From the NCBI GenBank assembly GCA_012799165.1, contig JAAZLU010000182.1, forward strand, positions 1 to 14,308: a stretch of DNA of 14,308 nt. The letters run 5' to 3'. Both the position numbers and the translations under genes were made by a program. Below are positions 1 to 6,277 of this stretch, one piece after another. Under the pieces are notes generated by a model, which searched no databases, was not told where the DNA came from, and saw only the letters and a program-made list of their open reading frames with translations. Positions within the stretch are counted from its first letter, which is position 1. Each line of letters opens with the position of its first letter. Origin of the DNA: Clostridiales bacterium. Its GTDB lineage: Bacteria; Bacillota; Clostridia; Peptostreptococcales; Anaerovoracaceae.

Positions 1-1
1 C

Positions 2-292
2 ACAATAAACTATCGCCTCAATTGGCTCGGCAGGGTGATTTTCTGGGTGCCCTTCGGAATCGTCGCCCTGAATGCCTTAATCGGGACACTCGAATATTGT
101 TTGGATGCCGTTCCGATGGAGGAGTTGGACATTCCGTCGCCGCTTCTTGCAAAGCCTTTCATTCGCTGTGTGGAGTGGATTGCGCAGAGCTTGGGTCATT
201 TCGCTATAGCTGGCGTTGCAGTTACTGTCGTATGTCTGATAGTGGGTGCCTTGGTTTTCAGCGGAGCTGAGATCAAGTATAAAAAGAGCTGA
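2..292 (+). CDS. C-terminal part of an unidentified membrane protein (5' partial)
   Basis: An open frame enters from the left edge and ends at TGA 290-292, giving 96 visible residues. Two hydrophobic stretches are seen: one near the start (around VIFWVPFGIVALNALIG) and one near the end (FAIAGVAVTVVCLIVGALVF), separated by about 35 polar and amphipathic residues, with a short basic tail KYKKS. That is the pattern of the last two membrane helices of a polytopic protein. A GTG at 35 lies inside the open frame, has no ribosome site, and is unlikely to be the start. The family is not recognisable from this fragment; a transporter permease is possible but not shown. The hairpin at 336-365 lies 44 bp downstream. 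Confidence 0.6.
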   Translation, partial: TINYRLNWLGRVIFWVPFGIVALNALIGTLEYCLDAVPMEELDIPSPLLAKPFIRCVEWIAQSLGHFAIAGVAVTVVCLIVGALVFSGAEIKYKKS

Positions 293-333
293 ATAATAAG
301 GGTTTGATGGAGGAGGAATTTAAAAGGGGTATT

Positions 334-367
334 AAAAATCTCCGGGGCGCATGCTCCGGAGATTTAT
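334..367 (-). terminator. Intrinsic terminator of the tRNA-Val transcript
   Basis: A perfect 10-bp inverted repeat, AAATCTCCGG (336-345) with CCGGAGATTT (356-365), surrounds a 10-nt loop. Read on the minus strand it follows tRNA-Val and runs directly into TTTTTAAT, a usable U-tract. On the plus strand no T-run follows, so it would end the membrane protein gene at 2-292 less efficiently. Confidence 0.75.
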
Positions 368-372
368 CGTCT

Positions 373-449
373 TGGTGGGCTGTATTGGACTTGAACCGAC
401 GACCTCTTGCATGTGACGCAAGCGCTCTAACCAGCTGAGCTAACAGCCC
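373..449 (-). tRNA. tRNA-Val (anticodon CAC), CCA encoded
   Basis: On the minus strand the acceptor arm GGGCTGT pairs perfectly with ACAGCCC, followed by A and an encoded CCA (373-375). The D arm GCTC/GAGC and anticodon stem CTTGC/GCAAG are intact. The loop GTCACAT reads anticodon CAC (valine, GTG codons). The T arm GTCGG/CCAAT has a C-A mismatch in its middle and a G-U at its base, so it is weaker than normal. CAC is usually a dispensable valine isoacceptor because a UAC tRNA can also read GUG. It sits just after the decayed gene at 455-950 and before the hairpin at 336-365. Confidence 0.88.
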
Positions 450-454
450 TTAAA

Positions 455-950
455 TTATTTAGAAGCGAGGAGGTTCGTACTTCCTCTTTCCCTCTCTTTT
501 GCTCGCGCTTATAGGTCCAGCTGCTTTCGATAATCTCCTGGCGGGAGCGGTGTCTGTTGCGAAGCGCGAATATTGTGCCTAGGATTGAAATTACGTTGGG
601 CAGTATGAACCAAACCTGCTTATAGACATAGAATATTCAAACGGCACCCACAAACATTATAAACAAAACTATCAGGTTGTAAACTAAAAAATTTTCGGCT
701 CGCCTCAGCGCGCCTTATGACTATCGTGCCGACTTGGGGGCCAACATAAAGATTACAGTAAGGGAGCTGAGCGCGCCGAATATCGACCAAAAATTGTTCG
801 GCGAGCTTAAGTTACCGGGATAGCTGAAGTGCATCAGGGCTCCCAAGACAGCTGACCCGAGCTGAAGAACAAATAGGAAAGCCACCAGTGAAAAGAAGAA
901 TGCATATATGTCGATGGTGCGCTGATCCTTTTTTCTTTTTTGTAGGACAT
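455..950 (-). pseudogene. Decayed gene for a four-helix membrane protein
   Basis: Read on the minus strand, ATG 950-948 has a ribosome site AAGGA seven bases upstream. After about ten codons (MSYKKEKRIS) the coding signal moves to another frame at an A-rich run (927-942). That frame encodes clear hydrophobic segments: YAFFFSLVAFLFVLQLG, FWSIFGALSSLTVIFML, FLVYNLIVLFIMFVGAV and VWFILPNVISILGTIFAL, then a basic tail. It is interrupted by TAG 723-721, TAA 717-715 and TGA 639-637, and has no in-frame stop before the tRNA. The continuous hydrophobic and codon character between stops argues for recent inactivation rather than chance. Residual product would be an approximately 165-residue integral membrane protein. 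The family is not recognised. Sequencing errors could explain one lesion but hardly all four. Confidence 0.6.
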
Positions 951-988
951 GCCTTATTCCTTAGTCAATCTTTTGCTGATAATTAAAG

Positions 989-1017
989 ATTATAACGATT
1001 AAGGGAGATAAATGCAA
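989..1017 (-). promoter_or_regulatory. Sigma-A type promoter of the decayed membrane protein gene
   Basis: On the minus strand TTGCAT (1017-1012), a 17-bp spacer and a consensus TATAAT (994-989) give an expected start about 30 bases before ATG 950. The -35 lies in a 7-bp inverted repeat, TGCAAGC at 1013-1019 with GCTTGCA at 1068-1074, which could be an operator or coincidence. The transcript could continue into tRNA-Val. Confidence 0.6.
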
Positions 1018-1088
1018 GCGCACGGAATGTGCAACGCGTACAAGCTGCTGCTCGGCGAGGGATGTAGCTTGCACTGCGAAGATTGATT

Positions 1089-1117
1089 TTGAAATACCTG
1101 TAGTATAGAATTATTAT
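1089..1117 (+). promoter_or_regulatory. Candidate promoter of the amidohydrolase gene
   Basis: TTGAAA (1089-1094), a 17-bp spacer and TATTAT (1112-1117) precede the ribosome site GGGAGG (1131-1136). Transcription would begin about 20 bases before ATG 1144, leaving a very short leader. Confidence 0.5.
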
Positions 1118-1143
1118 ATATTGATGTGCAGGGAGGTATTGAT

Positions 1144-2562
1144 ATGAAAAAGGTAGATATGATCGTTAAAGCTCCTCACTTCTACACCATGCAGGGGGAA
1201 GGAGTCGGCTACAAGAGTGGTGTTGCAATGGTTGTGAACGGAGGGAAGATTGAGGCCTTCGTCGATGCGGCCACGGTGGACAGAGATTACAAGGCGGATG
1301 AGCTGCTGGAACTTAAGGAACATGTGATATTCCCGGGGCTCATCGATGCGCACATGCATACGCAGATGAATGTGCTGCGAGGACTGGCTCAGGATTCAAA
1401 GAACTGGATGATGTTTGCACTTCAGCCTTTTAGCAATGCGACTACGCACGATGATTGCGTCAAGGGCAGCAAGGTTGCCATAATCGAGGCTGTGAAGGCT
1501 GGGACCACATGCCTTGGGGATTACAACGAGGAGATAGAGAGCTGCGCTGAATTTATCGATAAGATAGGTGCAAGGGGACATCTTGCGCAGATGTTCCGTG
1601 CAGCCAAGAGGAAGGTTTACATGCCTGGCGAGCTCTACGAGTTCGACGATGAGATGGGAAGACGCGAGATGAAGGCGAACATCGAGGTTTACGACAAGTG
1701 GCACGGGCGCGGAAATATACGGATACTCTTCGGCCCTCAGGGCGCGGATTTCCTGAGCCCCGAGATGCTCCTTGAAGCTCAGAAGATCGTCAAGGAGAGA
1801 AAGACCAAGATGCATCTGCATGTTCAGCAGGGCGACAGAGAGACTTATCAGATAGTAAAAAGATACGGTAAACGGCCTACGCAGTTTTTGGATGATTTGG
1901 GGATACTTGACGAAGACTTGATAGCAGTTCACCTCACGGACTGCAACGACGAGGAGACGAGACAGATAGCGCGTTCAGGAGCGGGTATGGTCGTAAACCC
2001 GGCCTCGATAGGGATAATAGACGGAATAGTTTGTCCCTCCGTCGTATTTCAGGAGGCAGGCGGGAATTGCGCGCTAGGTTCCGATCAGGCACCAGGTAAC
2101 AATTGCCACAACATAATCCACGAAATGAAGAATGTATGCCTTTTCAACAAGATAAAGTACGAGGATCCTGAAGTTATGCCGGCCTGGAGGGCACTGCGCA
2201 TGGCTACCATAGAAGGTGCAAGAGCAATAGGGGTAGATGATGTCTGCGGCTCGCTCGAGGAAGGAAAGAGCGCGGATTTTATTGCGGTCTCGCTTAATTT
2301 CCTGTCGATGCTCCCGGTTTACACATATCCGATGAGGAATATCGTTCCGAACTTCGTCTACTCCGCCAGGGGCGAGGAAGTCACTCATAGTGTGGTGGCG
2401 GGGCAGGTTATAATGAGAGATCGCAAGATCCAAAATATAGACGAGAGGGAATACCTCGAGGCAATCAAAGAGTGCCCGCAAGGTGTGGGAGAGAGGGCCT
2501 TTGAGGAGTGGGACATGCTCGACGGCATAAACAACAAGTATATGAGAGAAGATAAACTTTAG
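1144..2562 (+). CDS. Amidohydrolase superfamily protein (cytosine/SAH-deaminase-like, metal-dependent)
   Basis: The 472-residue product has the layout of the metal-dependent amidohydrolases that include SAH/MTA deaminases, guanine deaminase and the triazine hydrolases. The HxH metal motif is at H70/H72 in LIDAHMHTQ, further probable ligands are H226 (MHLHVQQ) and H263 (AVHLTD), and the conserved Asp is D314 (LGSDQAPG). The C-terminal SLEEGKSADF strand closes the small beta domain typical of the family. At the position three residues after the metal His, where hydrolytic deaminases carry a Glu (HxxE), this protein has Gln229, so its chemistry or substrate may differ. The start is ATG 1144, seven bases after GGGAGG; a GTG at 1126 lies upstream of that site. 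The gene is monocistronic, cytoplasmic, and ends at TAG before a hairpin. The substrate is unknown. Confidence 0.9.
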   Translation: MKKVDMIVKAPHFYTMQGEGVGYKSGVAMVVNGGKIEAFVDAATVDRDYKADELLELKEHVIFPGLIDAHMHTQMNVLRGLAQDSKNWMMFALQPFSNATTHDDCVKGSKVAIIEAVKAGTTCLGDYNEEIESCAEFIDKIGARGHLAQMFRAAKRKVYMPGELYEFDDEMGRREMKANIEVYDKWHGRGNIRILFGPQGADFLSPEMLLEAQKIVKERKTKMHLHVQQGDRETYQIVKRYGKRPTQFLDDLGILDEDLIAVHLTDCNDEETRQIARSGAGMVVNPASIGIIDGIVCPSVVFQEAGGNCALGSDQAPGNNCHNIIHEMKNVCLFNKIKYEDPEVMPAWRALRMATIEGARAIGVDDVCGSLEEGKSADFIAVSLNFLSMLPVYTYPMRNIVPNFVYSARGEEVTHSVVAGQVIMRDRKIQNIDEREYLEAIKECPQGVGERAFEEWDMLDGINNKYMREDKL

Positions 2563-2587
2563 AGTATCTTTTTAGACAGATTAAATC

Positions 2588-2617
2588 GAAAGGGAGCTTC
2601 GTGTGAAGCTCCCTTAA
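2588..2617. terminator. Bidirectional hairpin between convergent genes
   Basis: A perfect 11-bp stem, AAGGGAGCTTC (2590-2600) with GAAGCTCCCTT (2605-2615), closes a GTGT loop. It lies between the amidohydrolase stop at 2562 and the stop of the minus-strand radical SAM gene at 2633. No long T-run follows on either strand, so termination strength is uncertain, but the position between converging genes supports the role. Confidence 0.65.
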
Positions 2618-2632
2618 ATATTCTTAAGTAGT

Positions 2633-3562
2633 TTATCTACCGCTCGCGGCACACAATTCAATTTCTACTCTTTCGTACCACTTCATATCGTAAGGCTCGA
2701 ACTTGACATTTCTGTAGGCCTCTATGTCGAGCTCGAGTTCGTCGAGCACATCGTGGCCCCAGTCCGCATGGATATCGCCGTTTTGCTTTATTATGATATC
2801 GTAGAGTATGCAGTAGGTGATACCGTCGGTCGGGTCTTCTTCGATTATTGCGGAGTAGGGGAGGGTCTTGTGATAGACGATCTCCATTCCCTTATAATCG
2901 TAGTGGAAACCGCAGCGCATTCGGCATCCGTCCATCCCCGTGTAGCGGGCAATCTTATTCAGATCCCGGATTATCCGGTCGTTTTCCTTGTCGTAGAGGT
3001 TTTCCGGTGTCGTGGCTGTGTAGTCGAAGCGGAACTGTATATTTGAGCCCGGTATTTTACGGAAGCGTTCGATAAAGGGAATGAGTTCATCGAAGGGATA
3101 GTCCTCGTAGAGCACGCAGTTGATTCGGAAGGGAATCGGAAGCCTTGCTAAAAGATCGTCATTGGACTCCACCACGTATCGTTGGACATGCCTGGAAACA
3201 TTTATGCAGTCGATTTTGTTCTTGTTCTTCTCGGCGAAGCGCAAAATCTCCTCTTCCGGCTGATTTTCGGAGACGGGGAGGGTCGTATTAATGTAGATAT
3301 TATGTGTATTGGGAATCAGATCCAGCATGCGCTGAAGAGATTCAAGGTCGGCGAAGGGTTCTCCGCCCGTGAACACGAAGTCGCATTTGGGTGTTATCTC
3401 GTCCATCAACTTTATGCTTTCGCAGATTTTATCAAGCGAAAATCCCGTGGTATCGGCATATTCACCTTTATTTATACAGAACGGACAATTATTGTTGCAA
3501 TCGTAGGGAACGAAGACGGTTACAGTGCAGCCGCCTTCGCGGGTCTTATATGGATGATGCAT
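2633..3562 (-). CDS. Radical SAM protein of unknown substrate
   Basis: The 309-residue protein carries the radical SAM cluster motif CNNNCPFC (C22, C26, C29) near its N-terminus and the SAM-binding GGEP motif at residues 66-69 (FVFTGGEPF). These place a 4Fe-4S cluster that cleaves S-adenosylmethionine in a TIM-barrel core of about 220 residues. The C-terminal part has scattered cysteines (GCRMRC near residue 215 and a late CAAS) but no SPASM or Twitch signature that I can see, so an extra cluster is only a possibility. The phrase QNGDIHADWGHD near the end resembles closing strands of other family members. Start ATG 3562 has AGGAG 11 bases upstream, a slightly long spacing. It lies 51 bp after the CBS-domain gene on the same strand and is probably co-transcribed with it. 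The reaction cannot be assigned from sequence. Confidence 0.88.
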   Translation of the reverse strand: MHHPYKTREGGCTVTVFVPYDCNNNCPFCINKGEYADTTGFSLDKICESIKLMDEITPKCDFVFTGGEPFADLESLQRMLDLIPNTHNIYINTTLPVSENQPEEEILRFAEKNKNKIDCINVSRHVQRYVVESNDDLLARLPIPFRINCVLYEDYPFDELIPFIERFRKIPGSNIQFRFDYTATTPENLYDKENDRIIRDLNKIARYTGMDGCRMRCGFHYDYKGMEIVYHKTLPYSAIIEEDPTDGITYCILYDIIIKQNGDIHADWGHDVLDELELDIEAYRNVKFEPYDMKWYERVEIELCAASGR

Positions 3563-3613
3563 TATAGCTTTTTCTCCTGCCGTTTATAATATACTAACCT
3601 AAATAGTATACAC

Positions 3614-4030
3614 TTATTTTATCTGTTTTGCAAAGCATCGCAGCAGAGATCGCCTGGTGACTATTCCTATGAAGGAGCCCGCATCGTCTACCACGGGTAT
3701 GAAGTTCTGCTCCATCGCTCTTGTTATGAGATCGCTAGTAGTCGAGGTTATCGGCACGGGAGGGTTTTTGCCGCGTTCCATTACATCCCTTATGCAGGCA
3801 TCTTCCAGGCTCTGCATAGGCATCTCCCGGAGCTCCTCGTCGACATCCTTGAGTATGAACCACAGGAAATCGCCCTCGCTGATGGTTGTGATATATTTTC
3901 CGTCTCGGCCTATTACCGGTATCGCTGTATAGCTGTGATGTTTCATCTTCTCCAGCCCTTGCCTGAGAGTGAAGTCATCGTAGACGAATTCCACCTCTTC
4001 CTTGGGCTTTAAAAAAAATGCGATATTCAT
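3614..4030 (-). CDS. CBS-pair domain protein
   Basis: The 138-residue protein consists almost entirely of two CBS motifs: the first around residues 30-58 (YTAIPVIGRDGKYITTISEGD) and the second around 109-132 (FIPVVDDAGSFIGIVTRRSLL). Paired CBS motifs form a Bateman module that usually binds adenine nucleotides or S-adenosylmethionine and regulates a partner. No catalytic domain is attached, so a regulatory role is inferred; the nearest candidate partner is the radical SAM protein encoded next. The start ATG has AAGGA 14 bases upstream, unusually far, and a perfect 12-bp palindrome ACTTTATAAAGT (4033-4044) fills the gap, which could form a small hairpin that shortens the distance or could be an operator. 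No alternative in-frame start lies upstream before a stop. Confidence 0.85.
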   Translation of the reverse strand: MNIAFFLKPKEEVEFVYDDFTLRQGLEKMKHHSYTAIPVIGRDGKYITTISEGDFLWFILKDVDEELREMPMQSLEDACIRDVMERGKNPPVPITSTTSDLITRAMEQNFIPVVDDAGSFIGIVTRRSLLRCFAKQIK

Positions 4031-4088
4031 AAACTTTATAAAGTCCTTTCAAGCTGTCATATGCTTACTGCTAAATGAGGCTATAAAT

Positions 4089-4094
4089 ATTATA
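4089..4094 (-). promoter_or_regulatory. Candidate -10 of the CBS/radical SAM operon
   Basis: On the minus strand a consensus TATAAT (4094-4089) lies about 60 bases upstream of the CBS start codon, in front of the AAGGA ribosome site. No convincing -35 is seen at 17 bp, so this is a weak call. Confidence 0.3.
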
Positions 4095-4101
4095 CACAAA
4101 A

Positions 4102-4253
4102 ATATCAGTTATGATATAATGCTTTCCCGATTAAACCAAGGTAAACTAAACATCTGTTGCAATCTTAGTTGTGATATAACACTTTCTTTTATTATTTCCT
4201 AATGGTAGGTAGAAAGTGTTGTGTCACCCTTTGTATCTTGGTTGTGATATAAT
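4102..4253 (+). repeat. Triple extended -10 repeats with nested inverted repeats (possible structured leader or small RNA)
   Basis: The motif TTRTGATATAAY occurs three times: TATAAY at 4115-4120, 4175-4180 and 4248-4253, each preceded by TGA, giving TGnTATAAT-like extended -10 elements. Copies 2 and 3 share ATCTTRGTTGTGATATAAY. Between copies 1 and 3 are an outer 10-bp stem AACCAAGGTA (4134-4143) with TATCTTGGTT (4234-4243, one G-U), an inner 6-bp stem AACTAA (4144-4149) with TTAGTT (4165-4170), and a perfect 10-bp stem AACACTTTCT (4178-4187) with AGAAAGTGTT (4211-4220). The three stems are mutually compatible as a three-way junction. Copy 1 would start a transcript about seven bases before the outer stem. 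Copy 3 is the best promoter for the gene starting at 4305. No family of RNA is recognised. Confidence 0.5.
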
Positions 4254-4304
4254 TATTAATTATTATATACATGTGTGATATATGTGTGTTTAAGGAGGAG
4301 AAAA

Positions 4305-4832
4305 TTGATAACACCGGCTCTTATAAAAAGTTGCCTTATAATATTTTTCTGCCGAATCATTGACGTCTCTATGGGTACCTTTAGGATGGTACTTACCGTC
4401 AAGGAGAAGTCGGCGCTTGCAGGAATAATAGGGTTCATTGAGATATTTATATGGTATGTAGTGGTGAAAGACGCGATTTCAAGCGAGGGGCCGGTAATAG
4501 CCATTGCCATAGCATACGCGGGCGGCTTTGCCTGCGGAACCTATATCGGAACCAGGCTCTCCAAATTCTTAATCAGCGGAAGCGTTTCGGTTCAGGTCGT
4601 AACCACCGATCGCAATCCGGATATGTTGAAAGCCGTGAGGGATGAGGGATACGCTTTAACCGTCGTGGACGCCAACGAATCCGAGTATGCCGGCGAAAAA
4701 TACATGATATTCGCAAGCATAGATAAGAAAAAGTTGAAAGAATTCGAAACACTGATCAAGAAATGGGATGAGCACGCCTTTATATTGGTCCAGGATGCAA
4801 AGAGCTACCGCGGAGGGTATTTCGGAAAATGA
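4305..4832 (+). CDS. UPF0316-type membrane protein (DUF5698 + DUF2179)
   Basis: The 175-residue product starts with three hydrophobic helices (CLIIFFCRIIDVSMGTF, ALAGIIGFIEIFIWYVVV, VIAIAIAYAGGFACGTYIG) with the conserved RIIDVS..T.R pattern of DUF5698. It continues into a soluble C-terminal DUF2179 domain (residues about 95-170, VQVVTTDRN..ML.AVRDEGYALTVVDA). This matches the UPF0316 family of small Bacillota membrane proteins of unknown function; the length is typical. The start is taken as TTG 4305 because a strong AAGGAGGAG (4292-4300) sits just ahead of it; a GTG at 4275 in the same frame lies upstream of that site. Its stop overlaps the next start (ATGA at 4829-4832), so it is translationally coupled to the PIG-L gene. 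Confidence 0.85.
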   Translation: MITPALIKSCLIIFFCRIIDVSMGTFRMVLTVKEKSALAGIIGFIEIFIWYVVVKDAISSEGPVIAIAIAYAGGFACGTYIGTRLSKFLISGSVSVQVVTTDRNPDMLKAVRDEGYALTVVDANESEYAGEKYMIFASIDKKKLKEFETLIKKWDEHAFILVQDAKSYRGGYFGK

Positions 4833-6253
4833 GAAGGCGAATTATTCTGTCGATAGCTATAGCGGTATTCTTGGCGCTGGGGGTCGCCGCGGTTTTTGCG
4901 CAGGACGAAGCCTCGCTGCTTTCGAATGCGGAAAATACATATATTTATGTCGACAATAAATATACCCGCGCAACGAAGCTTACAGATAGCAACTGGACGA
5001 CGAAATACGAACTTCCCGCAGGCAGCGAGATAGTTATCGAGTCGTCGGAAGGAGATATCCATTCGCTGTATATTATTTGGGATAAAGTTCCCGCTCCTTA
5101 CATAATCGAGTGCGATATGGGGGCTCACCCTTACGCGGATTCGGGCGGAGAGAACGGATTTTTGCACGAGTATATAGAACTCTTTATGCCAACACACCGC
5201 ATTGCGATACATGTCCCTGAAGGCGGTGTCACGATATGCGATATCTTCGCCTACGGAGAGGGTGAAACCCCCGCGAGAGCGCAGCTTTGGGAACCCCCTT
5301 GCGAGGATGCGGATATGCTGCTTCTTTCGACCCATGCGGATGACGAGCATCTCTTCTTCGGAGGCACGATGCCGACCTATGCGGGAGAGCGAGGATACAA
5401 ACTTCAAGTCGCATATTTGAACCACCACAGGGAGCAGCCTTAGAGGCAGCACGAGCTCCTAAAGGGCCTCTACACGGTGGGGATTCGAAATTACCCGGTG
5501 ATTGCTGAGTTTGCGGACACTTATTCCGAGAGCCTTGAGCATGCGAAGAAAATCTGGGATTTAAACGAGGTGAAGGCCTTCGAGGTTATGCTGCTGCGGC
5601 GCTTTAAGCCCGAAGTGGTTATAACTCATGATATAAACGGCGAGTATGGCCACGGGGGTCATATGCTGGGCGCCTGGGTGATGCAGCAGGCGATAGAGTG
5701 GGCGGCGGACCCCGAGTGGAAGGCGGAGGGCAGCGGCGAGTACGCGCAGCAGGCTAATTCGCTGCCGCCGTATGCCATCAAGAAGATGTATATGCATCTC
5801 TGGCCCGAGGGCGCGGTAAGCATGAATTGGGATCTTCCTCTCGAGAACTTCGGCGGAAAGACGGCTCTCGATATGGCCAAGGAGGGCTATGCTTGCCATG
5901 CTTCTCAACAGAAGTGGTTTCAGGTGAGGACCGACGGAGTATTCGACTGCAGGGCTTTCGGACTGTACCACAGTGCGGTCGGCCCGGACAGCGGCGAAGG
6001 CGATCCGGACTTCTTTGAGAATATAACGGAGAGCGATTTTTCGGACTACATTCCCCCGGATCCGGACCCTGTAGAAGAGCCTGATCCGAAAGAACCGCAG
6101 GTGCAGGAACCTCCTATTGAGGCGGAACCGGATAGATCGTGGGGCTTTATTGAGGATTACGGCATATTTATCATAGCGGCAGCGATAATTGCAGCCATAG
6201 GCATCCTCGCCGCGCTTATAAGAAAATTATTTACTAAGAAAGGCAAGCACTGA
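4829..6253 (+). pseudogene. Secreted, membrane-anchored PIG-L family deacetylase interrupted by an in-frame TAG
   Basis: One continuous frame of 474 codons is broken only by TAG 5441-5443 (codon 205). Before it are a signal peptide (RRRIILSIAIAVFLALGVAA, then AQDEAS), a beta-rich discoidin-like domain (about residues 30-150, with ATKLTDSNWTT) and the first zinc motif THADDEHLFFGG (H169, D172). After it come the family element HELLKGLYTVGIRNYPVI and the second metal motif EYGHGGH (H275/H278), then a Pro/Glu/Asp-rich linker and a C-terminal helix (GIFIIAAAIIAAIGILAAL) with a basic tail. PIG-L enzymes remove acetyl groups from N-acetylglucosaminyl substrates. The stop separates the metal ligands, so neither half alone should be active; GTG 5477 could restart translation but has no ribosome site. 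Sequencing error, recent mutation or readthrough are all possible. From comparison with remembered family members the lost residue may be aromatic. Confidence 0.82.
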
Positions 6254-6277
6254 TGCCGCTACGGCTCAGCAGCTAAG

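Noticed and set aside
306..440. Small open frame starting ATG 306 near GGAGGAGG
   Set aside because: It runs through the terminator hairpin and the antisense of tRNA-Val; the purine-rich stretch is more likely incidental.
1013..1074. Short protein on the minus strand in the body frame of the decayed gene (about 40 open codons)
   Set aside because: It spans the -35/-10 promoter elements, lacks a start with ribosome site and shows no domain character.
1126..1143. GTG 1126 as start of the amidohydrolase
   Set aside because: The ribosome site GGGAGG (1131-1136) lies after it and is correctly spaced for ATG 1144.
1396..1932. Minus-strand open frame of 178 codons inside the amidohydrolase gene
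   Set aside because: It is antisense to a gene with clear catalytic motifs, has no recognisable domain and no ribosome site; it is a codon-bias shadow.
637..5443. A variant genetic code with TAG or TGA as sense codons, to explain the interrupted genes
   Set aside because: TAG ends the amidohydrolase at 2560-2562 and TGA ends the UPF0316, GT2 and other genes at natural C-termini; the decayed gene also contains TAA and a frameshift.
4805..5452. Minus-strand open frame of 215 codons opposite the PIG-L gene
   Set aside because: Its sequence is rich in Arg and Cys without domain character, and the opposite strand carries the signal peptide and zinc motif of a real protein.
5477..6253. Separate gene starting at GTG 5477
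   Set aside because: No ribosome site; the sequence is the direct in-frame continuation of the PIG-L domain after TAG 5441, including residues before 5477 that also match the family.
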